A DNA stretch of 64,000 bases from Candidatus Baltobacteraceae bacterium (lineage in GTDB: Bacteria > Vulcanimicrobiota > Vulcanimicrobiia > Vulcanimicrobiales > Vulcanimicrobiaceae). The notes below the pieces were generated by a model that did no database searches, was not told the DNA's origin, and saw nothing but the letters and a program-made list of their open reading frames with translations. The position numbers and the translations under genes are program-made. Positions 37,438-44,918 of this stretch are shown piece after piece; position 1 is the first letter of the stretch, and every line of letters begins with the position of its first letter. The stretch covers positions 248,001 through 312,000 of the forward strand of contig DASXEW010000003.1 in assembly GCA_036489885.1 (NCBI GenBank), given 5' to 3'.

Positions 37438-38408
37438 TTCGGAGCTGCGGTTGGTACCTTTTGTTCCGGCGCGGGCTGGATGTAGCGCTTGCGACGTTCC
37501 GCAAACGTAAGCTCGGAGATGCCGGATTTATCGATGTGGCCGAGTCCGACCTCAACCATCGTGTCGTACTGCGCTTTGGTCGCTTCCGCGAGCGGCAGCG
37601 TCAGCTTCGCTTCCTTCGCCATGTCGAGCGCGATGCCCGAATCCTTGCGCGCGTGTTCGGCGGCAAAGTACGTCGTGTGCTCGCGCTTCTGCATATCTTC
37701 GCCGTCGCTCAGCAGCACGCGTGACGCGGCGCCAGTGCGTGAGAATATCTCACGCAGCTCGTCGAGGTTGATGCCGAGCGCGCTTCCGAGCGCAAGCCCT
37801 TCGGCAAGCCCCGCGGTGTTGATGTTCATCACCATGTTGACGAGAGCTTTGATTTCCGCTGCGCGCGGAATCTCGCCGACGTAAACTTGCGTGCGAGACA
37901 TCATACGCAGGATCGGCGCGAGCTGATCGACGACGAATTTGTTGCCGCCGAGAATCAAGTAGAGCGTTCCGTCGTGCGCTTGCGGCGCGGAACCCGCCAT
38001 GCACGCTTCGATGAATCGTCCGTTGCGCGCAGCGACGCGCTTCGCAACTTCGAGATGCAACTTCGGTGAAACGGTACTGCACTCGATGAACGACGTTCCG
38101 CCGGCACCCAGGAGCAGGCTGTCGCCGCTCTCCGAGTAGATTGTATTTACGGCTTCGTCGTCGCTTACGACCGTGAAAACGATCTCGGCGTTGGCATTGA
38201 CCTCAGCGAGTTTTTGCGCGTGATAGCAGCGCAGCTCGCGCGCAAGTTGCGCAGCGAGCGCGGTGTTCTTATCGTAAACAACGCCGATCGGAACGTGTGC
38301 ATGGAAAAGCCGCTTCGCGATGTTCGAACCCATGCGACCGAGTCCGATGATCCCGACTTTTTTGTCAAAACGTGGAGGCTGTTGCGGGCTTTGTGGCGTT
38401 CCGGCCAT
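37434..38408 (-). CDS. Beta-hydroxyacid dehydrogenase (3-hydroxyisobutyrate dehydrogenase-like)
   Basis: 324 aa NAD(P)-binding enzyme. Rossmann motif VGIIGLGRMGSNIAKRL, substrate loop STVSPKLHLEVAKRV, EACMAGSAPQAHDGTLYLILGG, and the catalytic lysine in the helix AAEIKALVNMVMNIN (K with N, as in the family). A short proline-rich N-terminal tail precedes the domain. It could be a valine-degradation step or a tartronate semialdehyde reductase; the sequence does not decide. It sits 109 bp from the divergent tricorn-like gene. Confidence 0.88.
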   Translation of the reverse strand: MAGTPQSPQQPPRFDKKVGIIGLGRMGSNIAKRLFHAHVPIGVVYDKNTALAAQLARELRCYHAQKLAEVNANAEIVFTVVSDDEAVNTIYSESGDSLLLGAGGTSFIECSTVSPKLHLEVAKRVAARNGRFIEACMAGSAPQAHDGTLYLILGGNKFVVDQLAPILRMMSRTQVYVGEIPRAAEIKALVNMVMNINTAGLAEGLALGSALGINLDELREIFSRTGAASRVLLSDGEDMQKREHTTYFAAEHARKDSGIALDMAKEAKLTLPLAEATKAQYDTMVEVGLGHIDKSGISELTFAERRKRYIQPAPEQKVPTAAPK

Positions 38409-38517
38409 TAACTACCTGGCCTTCCAGATAACCGGCGGCGAAGCGATGAGGTCCATTGGCACCTTGTAGGTCGCGGCCGCGGGAACTCCTCCCCTTAAAG
38501 CCAAGGCTCAGGGTCCG

Positions 38518-41500
38518 ATGGACCCTGGATATTATCGTTACCCTACGGCTTTTCGCGAACATGTTGCATTCGTAAGTGAAGATGATCTCTGGCTCGCCGC
38601 GCTAAGCGGCGGAATAGCACGAAGACTGACGACAAGCGTCAGTGAGATCTCGTTCCCACGCTTCTCACCGGACGGTCGTTTGCTCGCTTTCGTGGGACGT
38701 GAGGAAGGCCACCCCGAGGTCTATCTCATGCCCGCCGAAGGCGGCCGGGCGCGCAGGCTCACCTTCATCGGTGCGAGCGTTTGCGTCGTCTGCGGCTGGA
38801 GCGCCGACGGCAGCGAAATTTACTTCACATCTGACCACGGCTCGCCGTTCGAGCGCGAAACACTGGCGTTCGCAGTGTCGACGGAAGGGGGCGCGCCGAG
38901 ACCATTGCATTTGGGCCACGTCGCCACAATCTCGGTCTCACCGAACAACGCGACGCTGATCGGACGCAACGCGATCGACGCCGCGCGCTGGAAACGTTAT
39001 CACGGCGGAACCGCGGGAGACTTGTGGATCGATCCGTCGGGTGCGGGAACCTTCCGGCGACTGATCACGCTACGCGGAAATTTGGTGTGGCCACTCTGGA
39101 TAGGCGAACGCGTCTTCTTCGTCTCCGATCACGAGGGCATCGCCAACATCTACTCCTGTGCGAATGACGGCAACGATCTTCGCAAGCACACCGACGAGCG
39201 TGAGTACTACGTTCGCTACCCGTCGACTGACGGACGTTTGATCGTCTACGGGGCGGGCTCCGAGCTACGCGTCCTCGATACTGTCGACAGCAGCGTGCGT
39301 ACGATCGACGTCTCGACACCATCGACCGCACCGCAAACGGTTCGGCGTTTCGTTGAGAGCTCCGATCGCCTCGAGCACTTCGCGCCGTCGCCCGACGGCA
39401 CGCAAGTCGCGCTCGTCTCGCGCGGACAGCCGTACACGATGCCGCTCTGGGAAGAGGCCGTGACGCATCACGGACGCGGAAGTCGCGTACGCTACCGCCT
39501 CGCAGAGTGGATGCCGAACGCCTCGCGCCTCGTTATGGTCGACGACGCCGAGGGTTACGAGCGCATCATCGACGTCGATCTCAGCAAGGACCAGACTGAA
39601 AAACCGCACGTCCTCACCGACTCGCGCATCGGGCGTGTGGTCGAGCTCACAGTTTCGCCGGCGAACAATTTGGTGGCGTTCACGAACCACCGCCGCGAGC
39701 TTTTCATCCTCGATTCCGAGAATCGCGACCTGCGCAAAATCGACGAGAGTCCGGGCGACGTAACGTCGCGCCTGGCATTCTCTCCGGATGGGCGTTTTCT
39801 GGCATACACGTGGTCACCGCAGCATGACGTCGGAATCATTCGCGTCTGCAAAGTGAAGTCGGGCGAAAAGCACGACGTCACGTCGCCGTTGCGCGTCGAT
39901 GCCAATGTCGCGTGGGATCCCGACGGCGACTATTTGTATTTTCTTTCGACGCGCGATTTCAACCCGGTCTACGACGCGCTGCAATTCGATCTGAGCTTTC
40001 CGTTTGCGATGCGTCCATTCGCGGTCGCACTCCGTAAAGACGTGCCCTCGCCGTTCGTCCCCAAGCCGGCGCCGCTACATCGCGAGCATCGTTCCGACGA
40101 CGAGATCGGAAAGAAGCCCAAGGCGGAAAAAATCGAGATCGACTTCGACGACATTACGGGACGTGTCATTGCGTTTCCGGTCGAAGAAGGCCGCTACGAC
40201 GATATCGTTGCGGTTCGGCGGCGCCTACTCTTCACGCGCTTCCCACTCAAGGCGATCAAGGTACCAACGAAACGCTGGAGTGACGAAGAAGCGCAGCTCG
40301 GCGACCTGCTCGCCTACGATTTCGATTCGCAACGTCTGGTCACGCTCGCGCACGAAATGGATCAAGTGCGCCTCGCGTCCGACTATCGTACGCTCGTCTA
40401 TTCGTCACACGATCGGCTGCGTGCAATCGACGCCGGCGGCGATCTCCCCGAAGACGACGCCGACGAGCAAAAGCCCGGCGCCGAACCCGGCAGACGCTCG
40501 GGCTGGATCGACTTGGCGCGCATCAGCGTCCTCGTCGAACCGCGCGACGAGTGGGCGCAAATGCTGCGCGAAGCATGGCGCCTGCAGCACGAGCATTTTT
40601 GGGACGAGCGAATGTCAGGCGTCGATTGGGACGTCGTCTACGAACGCTATGCGCGAATTCTTCCGCGCGTTCGCGCGCGCGGCGAGCTCTCGGATCTCAT
40701 TTGGGAGATGCAAGGCGAGCTCGGAACGTCGCACGCGTACGAAATCGGCGGCGACTATCGCATTGCACCCAGCTACAAACGCGGCTTTCTCGGATGCGAC
40801 TTGGCGTGGGACGATCGCCTCGAAGGTTGGCGCATCGAGCGGATCTATCGCGGCGACTCGTGGGAACGCAACTTCGATTCACCGCTGGCAGCGCCGGGAC
40901 TCGAAATCGAAGTCGGTGACGCGATCGTCGCCGTCGGCGGACACCCGGTCGAGCGAACCATTAGTGTCGACGAGCTTCTGACCAACGCGGCGGATCGTGA
41001 CATCACGTTGACGATTCTGTCCGGCAAGAAACGCGAACGGCGCCGAGTTCTCGTCAAGGCGCTCGAGAACGAAACGACGTTGCGCTATCGTGCATGGGTC
41101 ACCGCCAATCGCGAGTACGTGCACGCACGCACCGGGGGTGCCGTCGGATATCTCCATATTCCGGACATGGGGCCGTGGGGATTCTCGGAATTTCATCGCG
41201 GCTTTCTCACCGAGTTCAATCGTAGCGGCTTGATCGTCGACGTCCGATACAATCGCGGCGGTCACGTCTCACCACTGCTGCTCGAGAAACTCGCACGCAA
41301 ACGCATCGGCTACGACGTCATGCGCTACGGACCGCCGGTTCCGTATCCGCCGGAATCCGTCGGCGGCCCGATGGTCGCGCTCACGAATCAGTTCGCAGGC
41401 AGCGACGGCGACATTTTCTCGCACGCGTTCAAGCTTTACAAGCTCGGGCCGCTCGTCGGAAAGCGAACGTGGGGCGGCGTCATCGGGATCAATCCGTCCC

Positions 41501-41757
41501 ACCATCTCGTCGACGGCACGATCACGACGCAGCCGGAGTTTTCATTTTGGTTCGTCGACGTCGGTTGGGGCGTCGAGAACTATGGAACCGATCCGGATTA
41601 CGACGTCGACATCGCACCGCACGACTCGCGCGCCGGGTACGATCCGCAGATGGAGAAAGCGCTCGAGCTTATCGGGTCGTTGCGGGCGCAGACGAACGGG
41701 AAGCCGAGCTTTGAACCACGGCCGTACTTGCCGCTCCCGTTTGTACCGGTGCGCTGA
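38518..41757 (+). CDS. Tricorn-like peptidase with S41 domain
   Basis: 1079 aa homologue of the tricorn protease, a large self-compartmentalising serine peptidase that trims peptides coming from other proteases. The N-terminal half is built of WD/TolB-like beta-propeller repeats (ISFPRFSPDGRLLAF; FAPSPDGTQVAL; LAFSPDGRFLAYTW). Then comes a helical core domain (WRLQHEHFWDERMSGVDW), GTSHAYEIGGDY (catalytic His), a PDZ domain about residues 760-850, and the S41-type catalytic half with QFAGSDGDIFSHAFK (nucleophile Ser) and GVENYGTDPDYDVD (Glu). No signal peptide, so it is cytosolic. The 3' end overlaps a convergent small gene by 89 bp. Confidence 0.92.
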   Translation: MDPGYYRYPTAFREHVAFVSEDDLWLAALSGGIARRLTTSVSEISFPRFSPDGRLLAFVGREEGHPEVYLMPAEGGRARRLTFIGASVCVVCGWSADGSEIYFTSDHGSPFERETLAFAVSTEGGAPRPLHLGHVATISVSPNNATLIGRNAIDAARWKRYHGGTAGDLWIDPSGAGTFRRLITLRGNLVWPLWIGERVFFVSDHEGIANIYSCANDGNDLRKHTDEREYYVRYPSTDGRLIVYGAGSELRVLDTVDSSVRTIDVSTPSTAPQTVRRFVESSDRLEHFAPSPDGTQVALVSRGQPYTMPLWEEAVTHHGRGSRVRYRLAEWMPNASRLVMVDDAEGYERIIDVDLSKDQTEKPHVLTDSRIGRVVELTVSPANNLVAFTNHRRELFILDSENRDLRKIDESPGDVTSRLAFSPDGRFLAYTWSPQHDVGIIRVCKVKSGEKHDVTSPLRVDANVAWDPDGDYLYFLSTRDFNPVYDALQFDLSFPFAMRPFAVALRKDVPSPFVPKPAPLHREHRSDDEIGKKPKAEKIEIDFDDITGRVIAFPVEEGRYDDIVAVRRRLLFTRFPLKAIKVPTKRWSDEEAQLGDLLAYDFDSQRLVTLAHEMDQVRLASDYRTLVYSSHDRLRAIDAGGDLPEDDADEQKPGAEPGRRSGWIDLARISVLVEPRDEWAQMLREAWRLQHEHFWDERMSGVDWDVVYERYARILPRVRARGELSDLIWEMQGELGTSHAYEIGGDYRIAPSYKRGFLGCDLAWDDRLEGWRIERIYRGDSWERNFDSPLAAPGLEIEVGDAIVAVGGHPVERTISVDELLTNAADRDITLTILSGKKRERRRVLVKALENETTLRYRAWVTANREYVHARTGGAVGYLHIPDMGPWGFSEFHRGFLTEFNRSGLIVDVRYNRGGHVSPLLLEKLARKRIGYDVMRYGPPVPYPPESVGGPMVALTNQFAGSDGDIFSHAFKLYKLGPLVGKRTWGGVIGINPSHHLVDGTITTQPEFSFWFVDVGWGVENYGTDPDYDVDIAPHDSRAGYDPQMEKALELIGSLRAQTNGKPSFEPRPYLPLPFVPVR

Positions 41758-42076
41758 GGATATGACCTGAGCCGGCGAGCGATCGCAGCGAGGCAATAAC
41801 TTGCTGCGCACCGTCGATCGGCGGAAGTGACGGAATCTCGGGCGGGGCGCCGCCCGGCCGCGTCAGCGCCGAAGCGTAGATGTCGTTTTCGAGCACCGAA
41901 CCGGAACTCACACCGTTAAGGTAGACGGCGTAAACCTCGGGAGAGTACGAGGCGGCGAAATCACTCGCGCTCGACGGACTCGCAATCGGGCTGGAAGCAG
42001 CGGACGTGCTCGAACTGACCGGCGCAACGTACGTCAGCTCGTGAAGCCAAATCGAAACAGGCGAGAGCAGGCTCAA
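41669..42076 (-). CDS. Small protein of unknown function, paralogue B (135 aa)
   Basis: I do not recognise the family. It shares with its neighbour at 42073 the pattern Y(S)xxVYxVxLNGxxx and the block QVIASLRSLAGSGHIL (neighbour: QVMASLRSLAGNGQIF), so the two are paralogues. A Ser/Ala-rich middle and tail flank the shared blocks. It begins with TTG overlapping the neighbour's stop (TTGA), which implies coupled translation. It runs 89 bp into the convergent tricorn-like gene. Coding is supported by the paralogy, not by known domains. Confidence 0.55.
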   Translation of the reverse strand: MSLLSPVSIWLHELTYVAPVSSSTSAASSPIASPSSASDFAASYSPEVYAVYLNGVSSGSVLENDIYASALTRPGGAPPEIPSLPPIDGAQQVIASLRSLAGSGHILSAPVQTGAASTAVVQSSASRSSAPATTR

Positions 42077-42486
42077 TGCTTCTTTGAATTCTCCGTTTGG
42101 AAGATCTGTCCGTTGCCGGCCAGCGACCTCAGCGACGCCATGACCTGAGCCGCATAGTCGTTATGGTTGGCCCCCGGTGCATAAGGTATACCCGCCGCGG
42201 TGCCCGCCGGTGGGGGTGGAGTCCCAAAAGGTCCCAATAAATTTTCGCGGGCGATGGCCCCACCGACCGATGTCCCGTTCCCACCCAGCTGGGCCGTCAG
42301 GCCGTTGAGCAGCACGGAGTAGACATTCTTCGAGTACTGCGCGACCTCGGATTGCTGGAGGGAGTAGGCCGGGGGCGCGGACGGCTGGCTCAGCACCACG
42401 TGGGGAAGGCCGGAAACGGCCGTTGCCCCGAGGGTGGTGTCAAGTGCGGCGCCTAGGGAACCGATGGTTGGGATGCTCGAAATCAT
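42073..42486 (-). CDS. Small protein of unknown function, paralogue A (137 aa)
   Basis: Start ATG 42486 (MISSIPTIGSLGAALDTTLG) with AAGAAG just before it. The product has a Pro/Ala linker (SQPSAPPAYSLQQ), then YSKNVYSVLLNGLTAQLGGNG, and ends with DYAAQVMASLRSLAGNGQIFQTENSKKH. No signal peptide or membrane segment. It is divergent from infC, whose leader fills the gap, and precedes paralogue B in a two-gene unit. Function unknown. Confidence 0.6.
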   Translation of the reverse strand: MISSIPTIGSLGAALDTTLGATAVSGLPHVVLSQPSAPPAYSLQQSEVAQYSKNVYSVLLNGLTAQLGGNGTSVGGAIARENLLGPFGTPPPPAGTAAGIPYAPGANHNDYAAQVMASLRSLAGNGQIFQTENSKKH

Positions 42487-42612
42487 CTTCTTAAGTTTAC
42501 GGCTGCTTGGCCGTCCTTCACTAGTGTTCGCGACCGCAGCCGGTTTGACCCCAGGGGCGGCCTCTGGTATGCTCGGGGTCGCCGAAGTAGGGGCCGGGCC
42601 CCTCACCGGATG

Positions 42613-42694
42613 CCTGCGGGCGATCCGGTCCGCGAACGGACCGTCGGCAGGTTCGATTTGTGGGGATGCTTTCGGCATCGCCACTTTGTTTTTT
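42613..42694 (+). promoter_or_regulatory. Structured infC leader with attenuator-like hairpin
   Basis: In the 222-bp leader (42487-42708) a hairpin CGGTCCG-CGAA-CGGACCG (42626-42643, tetraloop CGAA) is nested within CCTGC/GCAGG (42613-42617 with 42647-42651). Next, GATGC-TTTCG-GCATC (42665-42679) is followed by a T-rich run at 42684-42694 that ends just before the ribosome-binding site. This looks like a regulated leader, as known for infC-rpmI-rplT operons controlled by L20. Confidence 0.5.
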
Positions 42695-42708
42695 CTGGGA
42701 GGTCCTTC

Positions 42709-43380
42709 ATAGCAGCTCGACCACTTCGCATAAACGAGCAGATTCGAATTCGCCAAGTGCGCGTCATCGATGATGACGGTTCGCAGCTCGGCGTGATGCC
42801 GACGGAAAACGCGCTCGACCTAGCGCGCCAACGCGGACTCGATTTGATCGAAGTCTCACCGACTGCGGTTCCACCCGTCTGCCGAATAACCGATTACGGA
42901 CGACTGAAGTACGAGCAAGCAAAAAAAGATCGAGACGCACGCAAGAAACATCGCGGCTTTGAGCTCAAAGAAGTCAAACTGCGTCCCAAAATCGAGACGC
43001 ACGACTACGAAGTCAAAGCACGAATGGCCGAGCGGCTACTCCTGGACGGCGGAAAAGTCAAAGTAACGATCATGTTCCGCGGGCGCGAAATCACATACAC
43101 CTCTTTCGGACGCCGTCTACTCGATCGCATGTCTGAAGATCTCAAGAACCTCGCAATCGTCGAACGCGAGCCGCGGCTGGAAGGCAAGAACATGTTCATG
43201 ATTCTCTCGCCGCGACAGTCGCCGCTGGGACCGCCGAAGTTCACACACCACGATAAACACGAAGCCGAAAAACAAGCCGCGGCTGATAAGCAACACGAAG
43301 CCGAGCAGCAAGACGCCGACCACGAAGAAGACATCGAAGAAACACCCACGCCGCAAATAGAAAGTGCCTCCAGTGCCTAA
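42709..43380 (+). CDS. infC: Translation initiation factor IF-3 (AUA start)
   Basis: Keeps ribosomal subunits apart and proof-reads start codons. 223 aa: N-domain RPLRINEQIRIRQVRVIDDDG, linker KKDRDARKKHRGFELKEVKLRPKI and C-domain RGREITYTSFGRRLLDRM. A His/Glu-rich tail of about 40 residues (KHEAEKQAAADKQ and on) is not typical. No ATG/GTG/TTG fits: GGGAGG at 42697-42702 is followed after six bases by ATA (42709), giving IAARPLRINEQ. Rare start codons in infC are known to allow self-control through IF-3's own discrimination. Confidence 0.93.
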   Translation: MAARPLRINEQIRIRQVRVIDDDGSQLGVMPTENALDLARQRGLDLIEVSPTAVPPVCRITDYGRLKYEQAKKDRDARKKHRGFELKEVKLRPKIETHDYEVKARMAERLLLDGGKVKVTIMFRGREITYTSFGRRLLDRMSEDLKNLAIVEREPRLEGKNMFMILSPRQSPLGPPKFTHHDKHEAEKQAAADKQHEAEQQDADHEEDIEETPTPQIESASSA

Positions 43381-43579
43381 GATCAAGACCCATCGCGGAA
43401 CCGCCAAACGCGTTAAGGTGACCAGCACCGGTAAGGTGTTGCATCGCCATCAGTTCAGCGGGTGCGGTCACATTCTCAGCAAGAAGTCGCGCAATCGCAA
43501 ACGCAAGTTTCGCAAAGATCAGCAGACTTCGCCGAGCGATCTGCAGCGTTTTCGCCCGCAGATCCCCTATCTGTTTTAG
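43373..43579 (+). CDS. rpmI: 50S ribosomal protein L35
   Basis: 68 aa, very basic: PKIKTHRGTAKRVKVTSTGKVLHRHQFSGCGHILSKKSRNRKRKFRKD. GTG at 43373 gives the normal N-terminus and overlaps the end of infC by 8 bp; an in-frame GTG at 43364 would add three residues. Second gene of infC-rpmI-rplT. Confidence 0.96.
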   Translation: MPKIKTHRGTAKRVKVTSTGKVLHRHQFSGCGHILSKKSRNRKRKFRKDQQTSPSDLQRFRPQIPYLF

Positions 43580-43599
43580 GCCGGAGGTAGACGTAAGAA

Positions 43600-43965
43600 A
43601 TGGCTAGAGTAAAGCGCGGCGTCAACAAGATCAAAAACCGCCGCAAGGTCATGAAGCTCGTCAAGGGCTTTCGGGCGTCGCGCCGGCGTAACTATCGCGT
43701 TGCGAACGAAGCGCTGCTGCATTCACTGGCGTACGCATTTCGCGACCGCCGCACGCGCAAGCGTGATTTTCGTTCGCTGTGGATCGCGCGCATCAACGCG
43801 GCGGCCCGGCGCGAGGGGCTTTCGTATTCACGCCTGATGGCGGGCCTCAAGAAAAGCGGCGTTGCGGTGAACCGCAAGGCGCTCGCCGAGCTTGCGGTCA
43901 GCGACCAGAAAGCGTTCGCACGTCTGCTCGCTCTCGCGAAGGACTCGCTCGGGACGGCGGTCTAG
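43600..43965 (+). CDS. rplT: 50S ribosomal protein L20
   Basis: 121 aa; MARVKRGVNKIKNRRKVMKLVKGFRASRRRNYRVANEALLHSLAYAFRDRR is diagnostic. A GGAGG-type ribosome-binding site (GCCGGAGGTAG) lies 9 bases before the ATG. L20 is the autoregulator of this operon in other bacteria, which fits the structured infC leader. Confidence 0.97.
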   Translation: MARVKRGVNKIKNRRKVMKLVKGFRASRRRNYRVANEALLHSLAYAFRDRRTRKRDFRSLWIARINAAARREGLSYSRLMAGLKKSGVAVNRKALAELAVSDQKAFARLLALAKDSLGTAV

Positions 43966-43972
43966 CAAGCGC

Positions 43973-43995
43973 GCTCGCCGGGGAAAAAGGCGAGC
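43973..43995 (+). promoter_or_regulatory. Hairpin covering the ribosome-binding site of the small secreted protein gene
   Basis: GCTCGCC (43973-43979) pairs with GGCGAGC (43989-43995) around GGGGAAAAA; the second arm ends directly before the ATG at 43996. The only ribosome-binding motif (GGGGA or AAGG) lies in or next to this hairpin. It lacks a T-run, so translational control or end of the rplT mRNA is possible. Confidence 0.4.
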
Positions 43996-44340
43996 ATGAA
44001 AACGATCCTCAGCGTGGCAGCCCTGACGCTCGCCTTCGGCCCCGTCCTCCTCAACGGCCAGACAACGTACACGCCGCCGAGTCTGTCGGACGGTCAATCC
44101 GTTACGGTCAGCGCGTCGCAAGGCACGGTGCCGTCCGGAACCTACTTCATCGCGGGCGGGAGCCCGCAGTGCATTCGCACATTGCAAATCGTCGGAGGCG
44201 GACAACCCGGTGCGCCGCCGTTTTCCGGCTACATCACGTCCAGCGGAAAATTCACGTTCTATCATCTCGGCAATACCGCCGGCTGCGTCGTGACGATCAC
44301 GTCCAGTGCCGGAGGCGATGCGGCTACGATCGCATTTTAG
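43996..44340 (+). CDS. Small secreted protein of unknown function (114 aa)
   Basis: A clear export signal (MKTILSVAALTLAFGPVLLNG) is followed by a compact, Gly/Ser/Thr-rich domain with two Cys (PQCIRTLQIV and AGCVVTITS) that could form a disulfide, as expected for an exported beta-sandwich. I do not recognise the family. It overlaps the convergent Nudix gene by 17 bp. Confidence 0.6.
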   Translation: MKTILSVAALTLAFGPVLLNGQTTYTPPSLSDGQSVTVSASQGTVPSGTYFIAGGSPQCIRTLQIVGGGQPGAPPFSGYITSSGKFTFYHLGNTAGCVVTITSSAGGDAATIAF

Positions 44341-44848
44341 CCCACGCAATCGCAATTTGCGTTTTCGCATCGGGAAGCTCGTCGCGCTCGACCATGGCCC
44401 AGGCCTCGTCGAGCGTGAACGTTTTTACGACCATGTCTTCTTCGCCGAGATCAGGCGCGCGCTTACCGGCCGTGAGCTCTTCGGCCGCATAAAAATGTAA
44501 GAGCTCGGTACAAAAGCCGGGTGCCGAATACGCGGACCACAAGCGGCGGATGCGTTTGGCAGTGTAACCCGTCTCTTCGCGCAGCTCGCGCACCGCGCAC
44601 GCATCCGGACCTTCATTCGGATCGATCGAACCGGCCGGGACTTCCCAATTCCGCTTTCCGATCGGATAACGATACTGCTCGACAAGCACGATCGAATCGC
44701 GCGTGGGCTGCGCTGCGATGACGACGGCGCCCCGATGCTCGACGATTTCGACCACGTCGCGACGCGATGGAAACTCAAGCTCCTCGATGCGCAAGCTGAC
44801 GACTTTGCCGCGATAGACGTAGCGCGACCACAACGATTTGAGCGTCAT
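44324..44848 (-). CDS. Nudix hydrolase, ADP-ribose pyrophosphatase-like
   Basis: 174 aa. The Nudix box GSIDPNEGPDACAVRELREETGY fits Gx5Ex7REUxEExGU. The N-terminal part (VVEIVEHRGAVVIAAQPTRDSIVLVEQYRYPIGKRNWEVPAG) is typical of ADP-sugar pyrophosphatases, which split ADP-ribose to AMP and ribose 5-phosphate. Sugar specificity is not decided by sequence alone. Confidence 0.93.
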   Translation of the reverse strand: MTLKSLWSRYVYRGKVVSLRIEELEFPSRRDVVEIVEHRGAVVIAAQPTRDSIVLVEQYRYPIGKRNWEVPAGSIDPNEGPDACAVRELREETGYTAKRIRRLWSAYSAPGFCTELLHFYAAEELTAGKRAPDLGEEDMVVKTFTLDEAWAMVERDELPDAKTQIAIAWAKMRS

Positions 44849-44864
44849 GTGCGCGGCTTAGAGA

Positions 44865-44895
44865 AACGGCCCGCGAGTCTTTCTCGCGGGCCGTT
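44865..44895 (-). terminator. Strong hairpin terminator
   Basis: AACGGCCCGCGAG (44865-44877) and CTCGCGGGCCGTT (44883-44895) form a perfect 13-bp stem with a 5-base loop, lying between the lipoprotein gene end and the Nudix gene start. A short T-rich TTTCTC follows on the minus strand. It most likely ends the lipoprotein transcript. Confidence 0.8.
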
Positions 44896-44918
44896 CTGTG
44901 CTAGGCGTTTTGTCGTGT

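Noticed and set aside
42487-42756. Longer start for paralogue A up to 42756
   Set aside because: The extra part crosses the infC leader and ribosome-binding site, is low-complexity, and the paralogue does not have it; ATG 42486 has a better context.
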